Origin: Dimargaris cristalligena
Lineage: Eukaryota > Kickxellomycota > Dimargaritomycetes > Dimargaritales > Dimargaritaceae
Length of the DNA: 52,770 nucleotides
Assembly (NCBI GenBank): GCA_027576995.1
Contig: JANBQC010000139.1
Coordinates: 1-52,770, forward strand
Direction of reading: 5' to 3'
Part shown: piece after piece, positions 11,466 to 22,719 of the stretch
Layout: each line of letters begins with the position of its first letter
How positions within the stretch are numbered: position 1 is the stretch's first letter
Program-made: the position numbers and the translations under genes
The notes under the pieces: model-generated
The model's database searches: none
Told to the model about the DNA's origin: nothing
The model's input: only the letters and a program-made list of their open reading frames with translations

Positions 11466-12637
11466 TTTGAGCGTGTAACTACTACTGTATCCAGTTAAAG
11501 GACTGCAAGGCGGCTATAGGAGACACGGGGGAGAGAGGCTGAGTATCACACACTAAGGACCAAGACGCTCGGAAATATATATCAATGGTGCACAGCAATT
11601 ATATAGGGGCAGAGTAAAAGCCGGCGAACTCGTGCACGCGTGCCACGGCAATAGTGAAAAAGTGGGGCGGGGAGACTAGGGCGATAGGTGGTTACTGGGG
11701 AGAGGGGAGTAAGGATCGTGGTAAATTGTACAAAGCTTAAGCCGGGGAAGGAGGAGGGGGCCTTTCAACTTATAATAAAAAGGACGGAAGGAAATATAAG
11801 ATAGAAAGAGGTGCTGCAACCACAAGAGGGCGAGAGAGAAGAAGAGTAAGAACAAAACGCCAGTCAGTGCCGGGCCAGAAATAAGGCGGGGGAAATAGGC
11901 GGGCCAGGGCACCTCTACAGAGGGGCCTTCCTGGTCGAGAAGCGAAGAGATGGTAGAGCAGATAGGTAGGGCGGGGGTGGTATACTCCACTCAGCGAGGT
12001 AACGTTAAGGAAGTAAAAGTAAAGTAAAGACACGCGAGATGATTAAGAAGGAGTGAAGAGAAGGGTCGGTCGCTGCTATTTAGGGAGATGGAAGGGAAGG
12101 GTGTTTTTAGAAGGTGCGCGGGGGGTAAGAGGATTTTATTGGAGATAAAGAGAAGAGGGGGGGGTACGCATATATAGTATAGTAGAGTAAAGTAGCATAT
12201 ATTGAGAGAGAGGGGGGGAAACCACCACGTATGGGGAAAAGAGAGAGAGACACGTCCCATGGCCTATCCCATCATCATTTGGACGCGGAGGGTGCCCCAA
12301 TCAGCGCCCAGGGATTATCCCGCGCCCCATGGCCCGCCTTTCCAATTAGCAGCTGGCTTTACCACGCTCTCCGCCCAAATGGGGGAAATTATTCTCGCAT
12401 ACTGCCACTATTTTCAGCACACCACACCGCCCATTAAGACCGCGCGCTCTTTTCTTTGGGTTAGCTTTAGAAGAAGGAAGCCTTTTGTCCTTGACAATTC
12501 AACCCCCGCCCGGGCATTCTACTCCACTCTAGTGTGGACTATAGGCGAGTTTCGCCACTCAAGCACTCTAACCCTAACCTTTCCCCCTTCCATTGGCTCT
12601 AGTTTTCGGCCCAGTCTCTTTGGCCCACTTTCCTCCC
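11466..12637. promoter_or_regulatory. Divergent intergenic region with long purine/pyrimidine tract
   Basis: The region lies between the divergently transcribed LisH and CINP-like genes. From about 11640 to 12260 the plus strand is strongly purine-rich (long G/A blocks), so the LisH coding strand is C/T-rich, as in many fungal promoters and 5' UTRs. ORFs inside are low complexity and not credible. From about 12260 to 12637 composition changes and becomes C-rich on the plus strand, the probable leader of the CINP-like gene. No specific factor site can be named with confidence. Confidence 0.4.
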
Positions 12638-13450
12638 ATGGCGGCTGCCCAGAGCACTGACCAGATCCTCAAGCTCCTCGACTGGTGGCAGACCCAGTGC
12701 CGGGCCTGGTCGGACCTCCAGAACCAGTCTCTGGTCCTCATCTCGTCCATCGCCAACATCCGCAGCCAGCGCATACACACCACCGAGTGCCAACAACGGT
12801 TCGGCGCCCACCGACGACCGCCGCCACAGCTATCCACTGCCGCCTTCACCCCCCTCTCTCTCCTCCCCCCGCTGCCCACTCCCACGGCGCTGCTCAAACT
12901 GCAACACCGCCAAACCTCCGAAATTGAACAGGCCCTGGCCCGGATCCGCACTTATTTGCGCCAAATGGAACCCATTCCCCGCCACATGGCCAGCAAGGTT
13001 GCTCACCTCCGCCGGCTGGCGGACCACCCCGGGCCCCCCCGGAAAATAGTCCAGAGCCAGGGAGGCGGTGAAAAGCAAAAAATGCCCATTACCCAGCATA
13101 CTATAGGACCCGCCCTACTCCAGCCCGAACGGGCACTGGACCTAATGACCCGTATCGCGGATATGTACCATAATGAATTCCAGGCCCGCCAGCGTCTATG
13201 GATCCACCTCGTGCCCCTGGCCATGGGCGGTGGGGGCCCGAGTGAGGGGGACGAATCCACTAGTAACCATGTCGGTGCAAGTGGTGGTGTTGGCTCTTCC
13301 TCTTTACCATCTTCTTCCGCCGTGGGCCAATCCTTTGATTCGCTGCGGGAACGCTGGCGGGAACAATACTGCATCGACCCTCACCTTGAAGCCGAACTCG
13401 ACGAAATTGTCTCGACTCTCCAGCACCTTAAAAAAGTGGTTGCGTCATAA
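12638..13450 (+). CDS. CINP-like coiled-coil protein (tentative)
   Basis: A single exon of 270 residues. I chose the ATG at 12638 (context CCCATGGCG). The frame is open 45 bp further upstream but only with a non-ATG codon. The layout resembles CDK2-interacting protein CINP: an N-terminal helix with an aromatic core (LLDWWQTQCRAWSDLQNQ) followed by an Ile/Leu helix. A long helical stretch begins near residue 85, and a C-terminal region has an MYHNEFQARQRLW helix. It ends with a LEAELDEIVSTLQ-type segment, close in pattern to the C-terminus of CINP. Ser/Pro/Gly-rich linkers separate these. In animals CINP binds ATRIP and is part of the SPATA5-SPATA5L1-C1orf109-CINP ATPase complex. The match is from remembered pattern and order, not an alignment, so another small coiled-coil family remains possible. 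Confidence 0.45.
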   Translation: MAAAQSTDQILKLLDWWQTQCRAWSDLQNQSLVLISSIANIRSQRIHTTECQQRFGAHRRPPPQLSTAAFTPLSLLPPLPTPTALLKLQHRQTSEIEQALARIRTYLRQMEPIPRHMASKVAHLRRLADHPGPPRKIVQSQGGGEKQKMPITQHTIGPALLQPERALDLMTRIADMYHNEFQARQRLWIHLVPLAMGGGGPSEGDESTSNHVGASGGVGSSSLPSSSAVGQSFDSLRERWREQYCIDPHLEAELDEIVSTLQHLKKVVAS

Positions 13451-14855
13451 CCCTGTGGGACTTACATCATACCACTTTAGTTAGTTGGCAAAGTGCTATG
13501 ATAGGGGAGGGGCTGGTTTACATTCCCTTTAGTTTTGATTCTATGATTTAACCTTGGCATCCGTGTACTATAATTGATCACTAAATTTGGCCTATAACCT
13601 ACAATGGGGCTATCATGATGGTTGCCTTCCAAATTCCCCTGCGTCCTGACCCAACTTCGCCCTGGTGGGGAATTAAAGACGCGACTGATCCATGATCTGC
13701 ACTGATTCATTATCACACAGCTCTAATTTACACTTCCTGATATAAAGCCGGCTGGCTCCCAGTACACCCATGGCGTTGATGGTCGTTCAATAAGGCAGTC
13801 GGGGAAGAACCCTTCAAAATAGCTGTTGTGTGGGGCAGTATGATCTTCAATAAACCCGAGTTATAGGACCTAGAGGTACCCTACAAAATACTGCTTTACC
13901 CGGGAGAATACTTCTATGCCCAAATGGGTTGAGCAGGTTAAAATTAATCTAGAGTAAATGGAGTTAGACTATTTACTGTTCTGGCGAAAGGGTAACTAGA
14001 AGAAGGCGCGCCACCAACTGTATGACTTTTGTATGGGATTTAGAACATCCTCCCAGTGAGTCTACCATTCCCTGGCAGGGCTCACCCCTGAATTCAGGGA
14101 CAATGAAGGTATCCCATTCTTCCCCCTTCTTTCCGTTTACAGGTGCAGTAGAGCTACTCTCGTACATCCCAACCACTTTCGAGCTTCCCGTTTTACCCGC
14201 ATAGTTTTGATCTTCCTATTCTCTGGGTAGTCTATTTCTAGTTTGGCCTGTTGCTCCACCGCAAATCCTACAAAAGGCTACCACGTCTATTAAACATCCT
14301 CCGCAATAGTATACGATACTCTCCTGTATAACTTGGGTCACTTTACTCTGCTCTATGTTAAATTCGAATACTACCAAAAGGGCCAGCAATTAATAATAAT
14401 AATAATAATAATATATAAAAACTGACTAACAAGTCGTCTCGTTTGGGCTACTTATGCGGTGGACAACCGTTATGGCTGGTGAATTTTGTGGTCAGAGTAA
14501 CAGCTCGTTAACCTCTTAACCGACTGATCCCAAACTAATTCAGTATTGGACAATAATTGTGGAGAGGTTTAATATGAGTGTGACATTCAAGGACAGCCAT
14601 GATCACGTGCTCATATAAACGCATTTTGACCAACCAATACCTGGGAAATGGAATACCACTTTTGGTATTTTGGTCTTAATACTGGAAATAGGTAAGAGCA
14701 ATTGGTGAACCGCATCTCATTTCCCTCCAATTCACGCATTCACCCATGGGCATGTGTCCCTCTAATTCCTCACCTACCTTTGACGCCTTTCTATCCATTG
14801 TATTGCTAATAGCCAAAATCCACCTTTATACGCACACCTCCGCTCACCTGCCGTA
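13451..14855. other. Intergenic region
   Basis: About 1.4 kb with no supported gene; only short ORFs without recognisable content. An AAT trinucleotide run lies at 14389-14413. The last ~100 bp before 14856 is CT-rich on the plus strand and is the probable leader of the CENP-P-like gene. Confidence 0.6.
14389..14413. repeat. AAT trinucleotide microsatellite
   Basis: About seven TAA/AAT units followed by a short AT run, in intergenic DNA. Confidence 0.85.
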
Positions 14856-16717
14856 ATGGACGAAACGAGTCTACAACAGCTCGCTCTGCAATTGGAGAGT
14901 GAGGTAGCACACTTCAAGTCCCAATTGGCGGACGCGTCAACAATGCGAAATAACCAAATGCAGACCTCCTCTAATTCCCAATTGGACATACGGTAAATAC
15001 CCTTTCACTTGTATTCGACGAATAGTCGTTCTTAATCACAGCAGACAAAAAAGAACCCGGCAGAAACATTGGCGTATGGCTTCGCTAGTATCACTCATCA
15101 GTACTGGGGAATTCAATACCGATCCAGACCCTCTAATTAATATCACCCACTCATAAATCTTGATAATGTATACTGGTTTCCATTATGGGTTATGGAATTG
15201 CTCATTTCCGATGGATATATATAACCCATACGCCTATAGCAATAAGCTGCTGCATCTAAACTCAGTGCTCTTCCATGACCATGCCCGAACAAACGAAATA
15301 AAGGCCGATGTCGATGCCGAGCTGGTACCCCACCGAGTTCTGCTTGACAAACCGGCTCAGCTCCAGCATGTTAAACAGCTCCGTGATTTTACTGGCGTGC
15401 GATTCACTCACATTGACCAGCGACCAGTCGTTGGTGCCTCCTCCGCAACGGGTAAGCTGTCCCAACATGTCGCCTGGATTTGTCCAGTGTTACTACTACT
15501 GACCAAAAAGTGTACAGATATAATCGTATGTTGATTGGCTTGGGCCATGATGACCTTCCCCGCAGACTACTCCCTCATTTCTACTGCCCTTAATAGAATT
15601 GGTAGCCCAGGGGTATTTGGTACCAAATCTAATACCGTCGTCTGACCGGGCGTTTATGCTCTTTATATTTATATTATCCGGCATCCGCTCCTACCGTCTA
15701 CATCCTAGACAACCAGGCCCCCGTCCAGATGCGTCACTTTTCAATCAAGGGTAGCTGCCATCAGTCCCCCTTTACCGTTTCGTTCCGAGTAGCCGAACCC
15801 GCCTTGGCAGTCCAAAACCTCGCCATTTTCGTTCCCGATGAATTGCACCCGGCCTTCCAGTCTCGCCTCCGGGAGTGTACAGCTTCCAACAACCTTCTCG
15901 GAAGCTTCCGCATGCTAAGCCAGTATACCCGGCTCAGTCAGGTCCGGCGTCGGGAACTCGCTACCCTAATCGACAAATTCCCCGGCTCCCGTCGATGGTC
16001 GTCACCACCCTTGGCCAAACCCGACTCCGACTCCCGCGGACCAGTCACGACGATGTTTAAGGCCGATCTTACGGTGAACCCAAAATCGGATAGTATGGTC
16101 GAAATCAGCCAAACCAGGTAAAATTATATATGGTGGTGAATGTAAAATAATAGAAAACAAGAATCTATATAACCATCCCACTTTTCACCAATTGGCCCAT
16201 TCATTCGGTTTGCATATGTACTCTGGACTAATTTACACCGACTCTAAACTCCCTATATCCTGCTACCGCACCATACACTCTTATTGTATTTTATTTTGTG
16301 CAGCGGCCTGACCTTGTTGCTTAATTGGGATTTAATGATTAGCGACACCCTCCAAGTCCGATCTGTCATAGGCTTAGTTCCAATCTCCTCCGAGGCCTGT
16401 AAGTGCCATTGGTTATGTAGTGCTAAACTTGGTGATTATTATAGCGGATTTTATTATTTTCCTTGGGTCTGTCATTGAATTCATATCCATTCTGGCGATT
16501 CGAGATTTTGTTATTGGTTCAATAGGAACTAATATATATGTATATGTTTTTATTTGTGGATATATATATATATATACGCAAAACAGGGTCATCTTCGGAT
16601 TCCAGTAACTGTTTATCCCAATTGCCACAACAGTTTCAACTCCTTTTGCACTCAGAGGGGTTTGAGTCTGCCATCGACTATGTTATCCACAACCTGCTTG
16701 ACGAAGCGAGTCGGTAA
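14856..16717 (+). CDS. CENPP: CENP-P-like inner kinetochore protein (Ctf19/COMA family)
   Basis: Proposed exons: 14856-14992, 15042-15100, 15266-15451, 15709-16117, 16304-16398 and 16587-16717, with all phases compatible; 338 residues. Residues 1-45 form a coiled coil (LQQLALQLESEVAHFKSQL). Then comes a segment with FTGVRFTHID, and a RWD-like core: MRHFSIKGSCHQSPFTVSFR, then an LSQYTRLSQVRRRELATLI helix. A beta segment follows (SGLTLLLNWDLMI) and the last exon has QQFQLLLHSEGFESAIDYVI. The order and spacing match vertebrate CENP-P, including the final (L)SFRTLLG-EAAL-type helix. CENP-P/Ctf19 pairs with CENP-O/Mcm21 in the constitutive centromere-associated network. Length is somewhat above human CENP-P (288). 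Exon 2 is the least certain: its donor could be at 15074 instead (GTATGG, same phase, nine residues fewer). Intron 1 is only 49 bp. Confidence 0.72.
16561..16575. repeat. TA run in the last CENP-P-like intron
   Basis: About seven TA units ending 11 bp before the splice acceptor of the final exon; it may serve in place of a pyrimidine tract. Confidence 0.7.
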
Positions 16718-17109
16718 CCCTGGGTATCGCTTGCTATTCAATATAATATTTACCACCACTCAACTGCTTCATGTACTCAGCCATGTACATTATTCCTAGT
16801 CCAGGGGCCTAAAATGGGGAAACCCTCACCTCTACCTTAATTGCCTATATAAACGACCTATAATCTAACGCGGCCCATAAACGACAATTGGTATAATGGT
16901 TTCTTATTTAAACTGCCAATAAAATTACAAGAGTCTCAGATAATGAAAGAAACACTAGGTTAGAAATAAAAGGGCTGAGAGTTGAGTAGAGAATCCATCA
17001 TGTGTGGTTAAAAGGAAAGTCAATAGAGTGTGGCGAGGAATGAGAGCGCGTATGCAAGAGATAAAGTGAATAAGAATGAGACAATAGGCGAGATATAAGG
17101 TAGCCTAGT
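16718..17109. other. Convergent intergenic spacer
   Basis: A 392-bp spacer between the ends of the CENP-P-like gene (+) and the phosphodiesterase gene (-). It holds no gene and is purine-rich on the plus strand near 16920-17100, presumably the 3' UTR of the minus-strand gene. Confidence 0.6.
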
Positions 17110-19421
17110 CTATTCGACCCGAGAGGCCCATTCGAGGGTGCCGTTGTTACTACTCGCGGGCAAATCCAACAGATGGCACATCAAATTGTACAGTTCAATG
17201 TTAGAAAAGGCCGAATGGATAAATGCCGGGGCGACGGGCGACAAGGTGGAGTCGTCCAGACCTGGCTTGTACTTGATTTCGGCGGTGGTAGCGGCGGTCA
17301 GAGATCCGTAGCGGAAATCAGGGCCATGGGCCATTAGAATGGCGCGCATTGAAGGGTCTAGATTGTCGTAGCCGTGGACCCCGATGGTTCGGTCGGTGAG
17401 GCCTACCCCGAGGTGGGTGTGGGCGTAATCCTGACGGGTAAAGAACACCCAGCCCACTTCGGGAATACACACAATCGGGGGGATGCGCTCGTTGTCTGTA
17501 TAGTGGAATCGAGCGGGGATGTCTTCGCGCAGATAGACCTGCCATCTCTGGCCTTCGCTCTTGGCCTTCAGTGTTTCGTACAGCACCGGAATGTCTAGTA
17601 GAAGGTGGGATAATAATGTAGGTGATGTATGTGCGAAGAAGTTTGCCAAGTTAGTGAGCAGTATTATCGAGCGAAGGAGGGTAGCCAGATACCATTGAAA
17701 GTAAATTGCCTAGTACCCCGCCCCCCTGGCGGTATCGCAACCATCAGGAGACTAGGTGGTGGTGAGTGCGTAGTATATAACCCGGTTGGGATTGGGGGGT
17801 TTTTAGCAACCAGCAGCTTACCTTCATCGACGTGGGGGGTAATGCCAGCCAGCGGATACCCCGTGATGAATCGGACTTGTTCCATGTCCAGTAAATCATC
17901 GAGGTAAATCACTTGGCTTGTGGGAACGGGAGCCATACCGTGGTCGCTCACGTAGATGACATTGACAATATTGGTCAGGTTACGGGCGGCCAAAGAGTCC
18001 TGCAGATAGCCCACGGCGTCATCGGCCAAGGCCAGGGCGGAGTTTACCTGCTCGGAGTCGGGGGAATAGGTGTGTCCAGCGGAGTCGACTTCAGGTACGT
18101 AGGAAGCCAAGAAGGTGGGCCGCTGATCCAAAGGCTGATCCAGCCAGCTTATGAGCTGATCAATTTTGGTCCGCGGGGCAACCCGGCTCTTGTACGGCAG
18201 CAGGTAGGTGGGCAGCGTATCCTTGACCGGGGCCAGCGAGCCTGGCCACATATCCACCCCGGCCAATTGGCCGTTTCGTTCAGCGGTTACCCAAATGGGT
18301 TCACCTCCCCACCACCGACTCTGGCGGTTGAGGGTGTCGTTTTTATAGTAGAAGGATTCGTTAAAGGTTGGATCAAAGAATTCGTTGGACACAATGCCGT
18401 GGGCCTCGGGGTAAAGTCCGGTAACGATGGAGTAGTGGTTGGGGAAGGTGATACTGGGGAAGCAGGGGCTTAGGAACTCGGCCTGTAGTCCACCCTGTAG
18501 GGATATCTGGTTGAAGTGGGGGGTAAGGCCGCGGCCGAGATAGTCAGCGCGGAAGCCGTCGAAGGAAAGGAGAATGACGGTCTTGCGAAATGCGTGGGTG
18601 CCGTTGTGGTGGACGGGAGCCACGTTGGAGCGGAGTCGAGCTGGGAAGCCGGGTGTGGTAAGAAAAGCCCGGATGGATAGAAACACCACAGCAGCCATGC
18701 CCATTCCGAAGCAGCCGAGCACGACTCGGCTGATCAGGATATGGCGAGTGCTGGGCTTGGCCGGTCCCTATTTCGGATAATCGAGAGGAGAGGAGAGGAG
18801 CGAGGATATGGGATGAAGCCAGGGAGAAGGTCCAAACATAGTGCACTGGTATGGTTAGTATAGTATAGTTTAGTATAGTTGAATCCAAGAGATGCGGGGG
18901 CTTCGGTAGTTAATGAATGATACAGAAAGCCGAGTCGGTGACAGTAGTGGCTACTGCGTGACCAACCAAAAGAGTGAGTGACTCTACCACCCAGGATAGG
19001 ATATCTTAGTATAAACGCCCACATGCTGAGCCACAGGTCCCCGCAAATTGACCACGGGAGTTCAGCCGGTTTACTGCAGTTCACCAGGGATTCCACGTCG
19101 CCCATGCTGGGAAATCCACACAGTCAAAATGACTGCTCAACTGGTTCCTGAGGTAGGGTAGATGGGAGGTGGATTCAGTGACGGGGGCCCCATACAGCGA
19201 GTGTATGGTGAGGTGTTTGGAAATTTTCAGGGGGTCAATGACGAATAAAATTTGTAAAGACAATAGTAGTAGTAATAGTGGCACGCAATACCAGGAAAAG
19301 GCCCCTTCGTGTCTAGGCTTGGCTTCGCCGGGTTAAAGCGCCCTCAACTTACCTCGGCAGGTTCGAGGAACGGCTCCTGGGCCCGGTGGGAATCCTCTTC
19401 GCTGAAGAAAAGCTTGGGCAT
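17110..19421 (-). CDS. Type II membrane nucleotide pyrophosphatase/phosphodiesterase (ENPP/NPP family)
   Basis: Three exons, 19421-19353, 18767-17822 and 17594-17110 (69+946+485 bp, phase-consistent), give 499 residues. Exon 1 encodes an acidic cytosolic tail (MPKLFFSEED...). Exon 2 begins after a TAG acceptor and carries a single transmembrane segment at about residues 38-59. The catalytic domain of the alkaline phosphatase superfamily follows. Visible metal and catalytic residues are Asp93 (SFDGFR), the nucleophile Thr130 (PSITFPNHYSIVTGLYPEAHG), Asp251 and His255 (VDSAGH), Asp298/His299 (SDHG) and His428 (MAHGPDF). All positions expected for the family are intact. It ends with the usual IELYNLMCHLLDL-x-NNGT segment. 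It lacks somatomedin-B and nuclease-like domains, so it is the yeast NPP1/NPP2 type, expected to face the lumen or cell surface and hydrolyse nucleotides or related phosphodiesters. Several N-x-S/T sites occur. It diverges from the TAF1A-like gene. Confidence 0.9.
18855..18880. repeat. TAGTA-type microsatellite in phosphodiesterase intron 1
   Basis: An imperfect TAGTATAGTTTAGTATAG run inside the 585-bp first intron, the same motif as the run at 3812-3832. Confidence 0.75.
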
Positions 19422-20043
19422 GGCCGTGGCTGGACGGATGAGGAGGGTTATTTTACTCAAGGGAGAATAAGTAAGAGTATGTGGCAGGGATGATGGGCGG
19501 GGCAATGGAAAGAAAGAGTCGTAGCAGTGACAGTAAGAGTGGTGGGCGAAACACCCGGCAACTACTATAGTAAGGAAAGGGGCTGAGATGGGCTAACTAG
19601 AAGTAAAGGGAAGGAATGGCGCAAATAGAAAGAATAAGCCTAGGGTAGTAAGTTAGTTGGGAGTATTTAAAAGAACCCAAGGGTGAAGATAAAGATAGAT
19701 AGTCCCCCATCTCCAAGGGCAAGGTCGATTTATATATACCACCCCACACTATATGCGCAGTGGAGGAGGGAGTGCAATACAATACGCCTGTCACTCTCCC
19801 CTATCTTATTTTATACATACTAACAACCATACTATACTGGGAAAGACACACCAAAGTAAAGCAAGTCCGTATAGAAAAAGGGAATCCACGCCTCCCTTCA
19901 TTTCAGTTGTTCTTCATTTAGAGCGTCCCCGGCACATGGCCTTTTCTAGTATGTCCAGCTTCGACTATTTCGCCTCCTTTTATTTCCCCCGTGTTTTATT
20001 ATAACCGCCGGCTTATCCCTTCTGCACCGCTGTTTCGCCCGTC
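19422..20043. promoter_or_regulatory. Divergent promoter region, phosphodiesterase / TAF1A-like gene
   Basis: A 622-bp region between two head-to-head starts. The left part (about 19430-19600) is purine-rich on the plus strand, so CT-rich toward the minus-strand gene. The right part (about 19960-20040) is CT-rich on the plus strand toward the TAF1A-like gene. A TATA-like run (TTTATATATACC) lies at about 19729-19740 near the middle. No other gene is seen. Confidence 0.4.
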
Positions 20044-22719
20044 ATGCTGCCCAATACCGACACCTCGAGCGTAAGCAGCACTCGCTTCCGCGTGATCACT
20101 CTAGCCTACGGCCTTCAACTAGCCCTGGCCCACCGGGACTTCCCCCGCGCCACTCGCATTCTCGCTGCCCTCTACAGTTTCGGCAATGCTCCCAATGAGC
20201 TCCTCTGGAAGGTAAACCTACATTTACCCCGCCACGCGCATTCATTCCCCCATAACCACTCACTCATACTGCTTTGCCTCCTCCCAAACACATATCATGG
20301 TGATTATCATTACATTATAATCGCTGCTGATCCAGGGCTTTGTGAGTAGTCTAGTGGTTCTTCTTAATATTACCCCTCCTCCTCCCTGTCTCCGTTACTG
20401 GATAATAGAGAAACTAATGCAATATACACACATGTCAACAATACCCCTCTCGCCGTCTTACATCGGCTCTGGATATTCCCAACCCTGTTTTTGCTGCGAC
20501 ATTTAGCCGGCGATGATGGCCCTCCGCCAAAATGGCAGTTTTAAAGAGACCGAGGCGTTTCTAGAACGCCATATCAAAATGAACGAGCCTATTGTAAGTT
20601 ACTATTATCATTCCCAACTTACTGCTCCCCCCTCTAACTATTTCCCCCTTCCAAAAAAAAGCGACCGACCTAGCTGATACTAACCTCGGACCCACGACAC
20701 TATACCTGCACCGTCCCAGAAAGCGGAGCTCGTTCAAGAGCTCATAAACTACCGGCTGGACCGCGAATCGCCCGCAGATGTCCATCAAGAGAAGTAGTAG
20801 GTTCCATTGGGTCAATCCTAGTTTATACGGCGCGTTCCTACTTCATGGGGTTTATTGTGCAAATCGCTAATCAGGCTCTTTGATAGAACCCATCGATGTC
20901 CATCTGAGAGTCTCCAGCTGTTCTATATTAACGATGGCCACCACCATTGGTATAATTCCTCTTGCCTGTATCCCCCCTCTCTCTTCTCTACTGCCCTACC
21001 ATACAGCGACGACTCTCAGGTGAAATCAACTCCCCTGTTGCAGGGCTACATGGGCACGCTCCTACTGGCCAACCATGACCGGAGTATACTGGAGCAGTCC
21101 CCCGCCGAATTAACCCAGCCCCAATTCCCCGACCCTCTGGAGTCTCTGTGGTACTTTCCTCTCGCACCCCCTGAAGAGCATGCCTTTCGTAGCATCTTTG
21201 GTACGTTTCCTCACTTAAAGGTCTCTAACCCGTTACGCGGACCTCCTCTCTGTTCAGTCCACACACCCCTTTTTCAGTCTTTCAATGTCCTTCCTTACTA
21301 ACACACCCTCCTCCTGTTTGACCAACGGTTGTCCCAATAATAGGCCTGTCCCAAAGCAATGACCCAAAGGATGCAATTAATCATTTTGAAAAGGCCCTAT
21401 TAGCCCAACCCCTTGATTTTTTCCTACCCACTTACCTGCACGCCCTCTTACGGGTGGGTCGCAAAAATGAGGCCAAGAAAGTAATCCTGGACTTTTGCTT
21501 CGAATTTCCTGATAACTTGAATGGCCACCGCCTGGCCCTTTCTCTACTACACGCCGACTTAATCACGGATCGCCGCGCTTGGGTTAAGCTGGCCCAACGT
21601 TATGTGGAATTGGACCCGGTCAGCGACTGGGAGCGGGTATTTATTCCCCTCTGCTCCCACTATGAGAGTAAGCGAATATTTTCGTTCTACCCGTTTCCAC
21701 CACCAACTATTATAGAGGCACCTGTAGACGATCCCAACCGGTTATTTGGTACCCCCTGCCTTGTATGGCGTAGCCCCCCCTCCTCATCCCATCCCAAATT
21801 ATTGATCTAATACTCCCCTCCCCCCGCCTATCCTCCCTATACTATATTTACATACACTCCGCTGCACCATTCATATTACCAGGCCTAATATCCGCCGGCT
21901 ATCATGCCCATCTCTATGATTTAATCCACTTGGTTGTCGATCGAATCGAGGCAACTCAGGGCGAGGGAGAAGGAGTCTGGCTCAAATTGGCCGACATTTA
22001 CTATTGTTGCGAGTAAGTTCACCCTCCATTGCCTGTTGCTCTATCTCTACTCGAAATCAAGCACAACTATCAATTACGGAGTATTTGCGAAGAGCTCGTA
22101 TTCAGTTTTCTCCAATATCATTTTGGCCATATATATATTGACTAAACCTTTATCACATTGCTTATCTCTGACCAATTATCCTGCAATGCTGGTATAATGT
22201 TTCGCGGAGTAGGGACCCGGCCTATCGAACGATACTCAAAGAAGAAGTTCAGACTCGGATTTGGAAACCCCGGGCAGACTGGTGGACCAAATTATACTTT
22301 GATAACACCCGACTAGCCCAGTTGACCCCCCCTCGAGTGACAGGTAGCCGCCCCCTTTTCCTATTATTTCTGGTATAGTCGCTAAATACGGAATACCCTG
22401 TCGTTTTGACTGAGATCCCTTATTAGGTATATTGATGTATGGAGACATTCCTTAAAGTTCTTGGAAGATATTGCAACCGCCCACTTTCTTTTTAACTAAC
22501 CACCCGTATTCCCAATTCGTGACCCGGTGATATATATCCATTGTGGTGCATACCTCTTCTCTGTCTTGGGCAGTGCGACATGTGCTACTTTTTATTTGTG
22601 CCGCATATATCTATCCCAGCGACCATCAGACCTTCGCGATTGCCAAAATTATAACCAAAGATCTGCCCCTACCATTTGTTAAACTCATTACTCGGTATCT
22701 CAGTGCTACTGTTCGGTAG
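20044..22719 (+). CDS. Helical-repeat protein resembling Pol I core factor subunit TAF1A/Rrn11
   Basis: Nine proposed exons: 20044-20211, 20507-20593, 20720-20793, 20875-20949, 21007-21200, 21344-21667, 21883-22012, 22213-22343 and 22574-22719. All phases join cleanly (1329 bp, 442 residues). Most donors are GTAAGT-like and acceptors are YAG. The product is built of paired helices of TPR type, for example YGLQLALAHRDFPRATRIL, INHFEKALLAQPLDFFLPTY, and LHALLRVGRKNEAKKVI. Toward the end comes WKPRADWWTKLYFD, resembling the W-x(n)-WW-x-x-(Y/F)F segment I associate with TAF1A/Rrn11, a subunit of the SL1/core factor that recruits RNA polymerase I to rDNA. The final exon (RHVLLFICAAYIYPSDHQTF) closes the domain. 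The family call rests on fold and the WW segment and is moderate; exons 3-5 are least certain. A possible extra 6-bp microexon is noted separately. Confidence 0.6.

Noticed and set aside
11676..12260. Minus-strand ORFs of 87-104 codons above the LisH gene
   Set aside because: Low-complexity Leu/Ser/Phe/Pro frames of a pyrimidine-rich tract in three registers at once.
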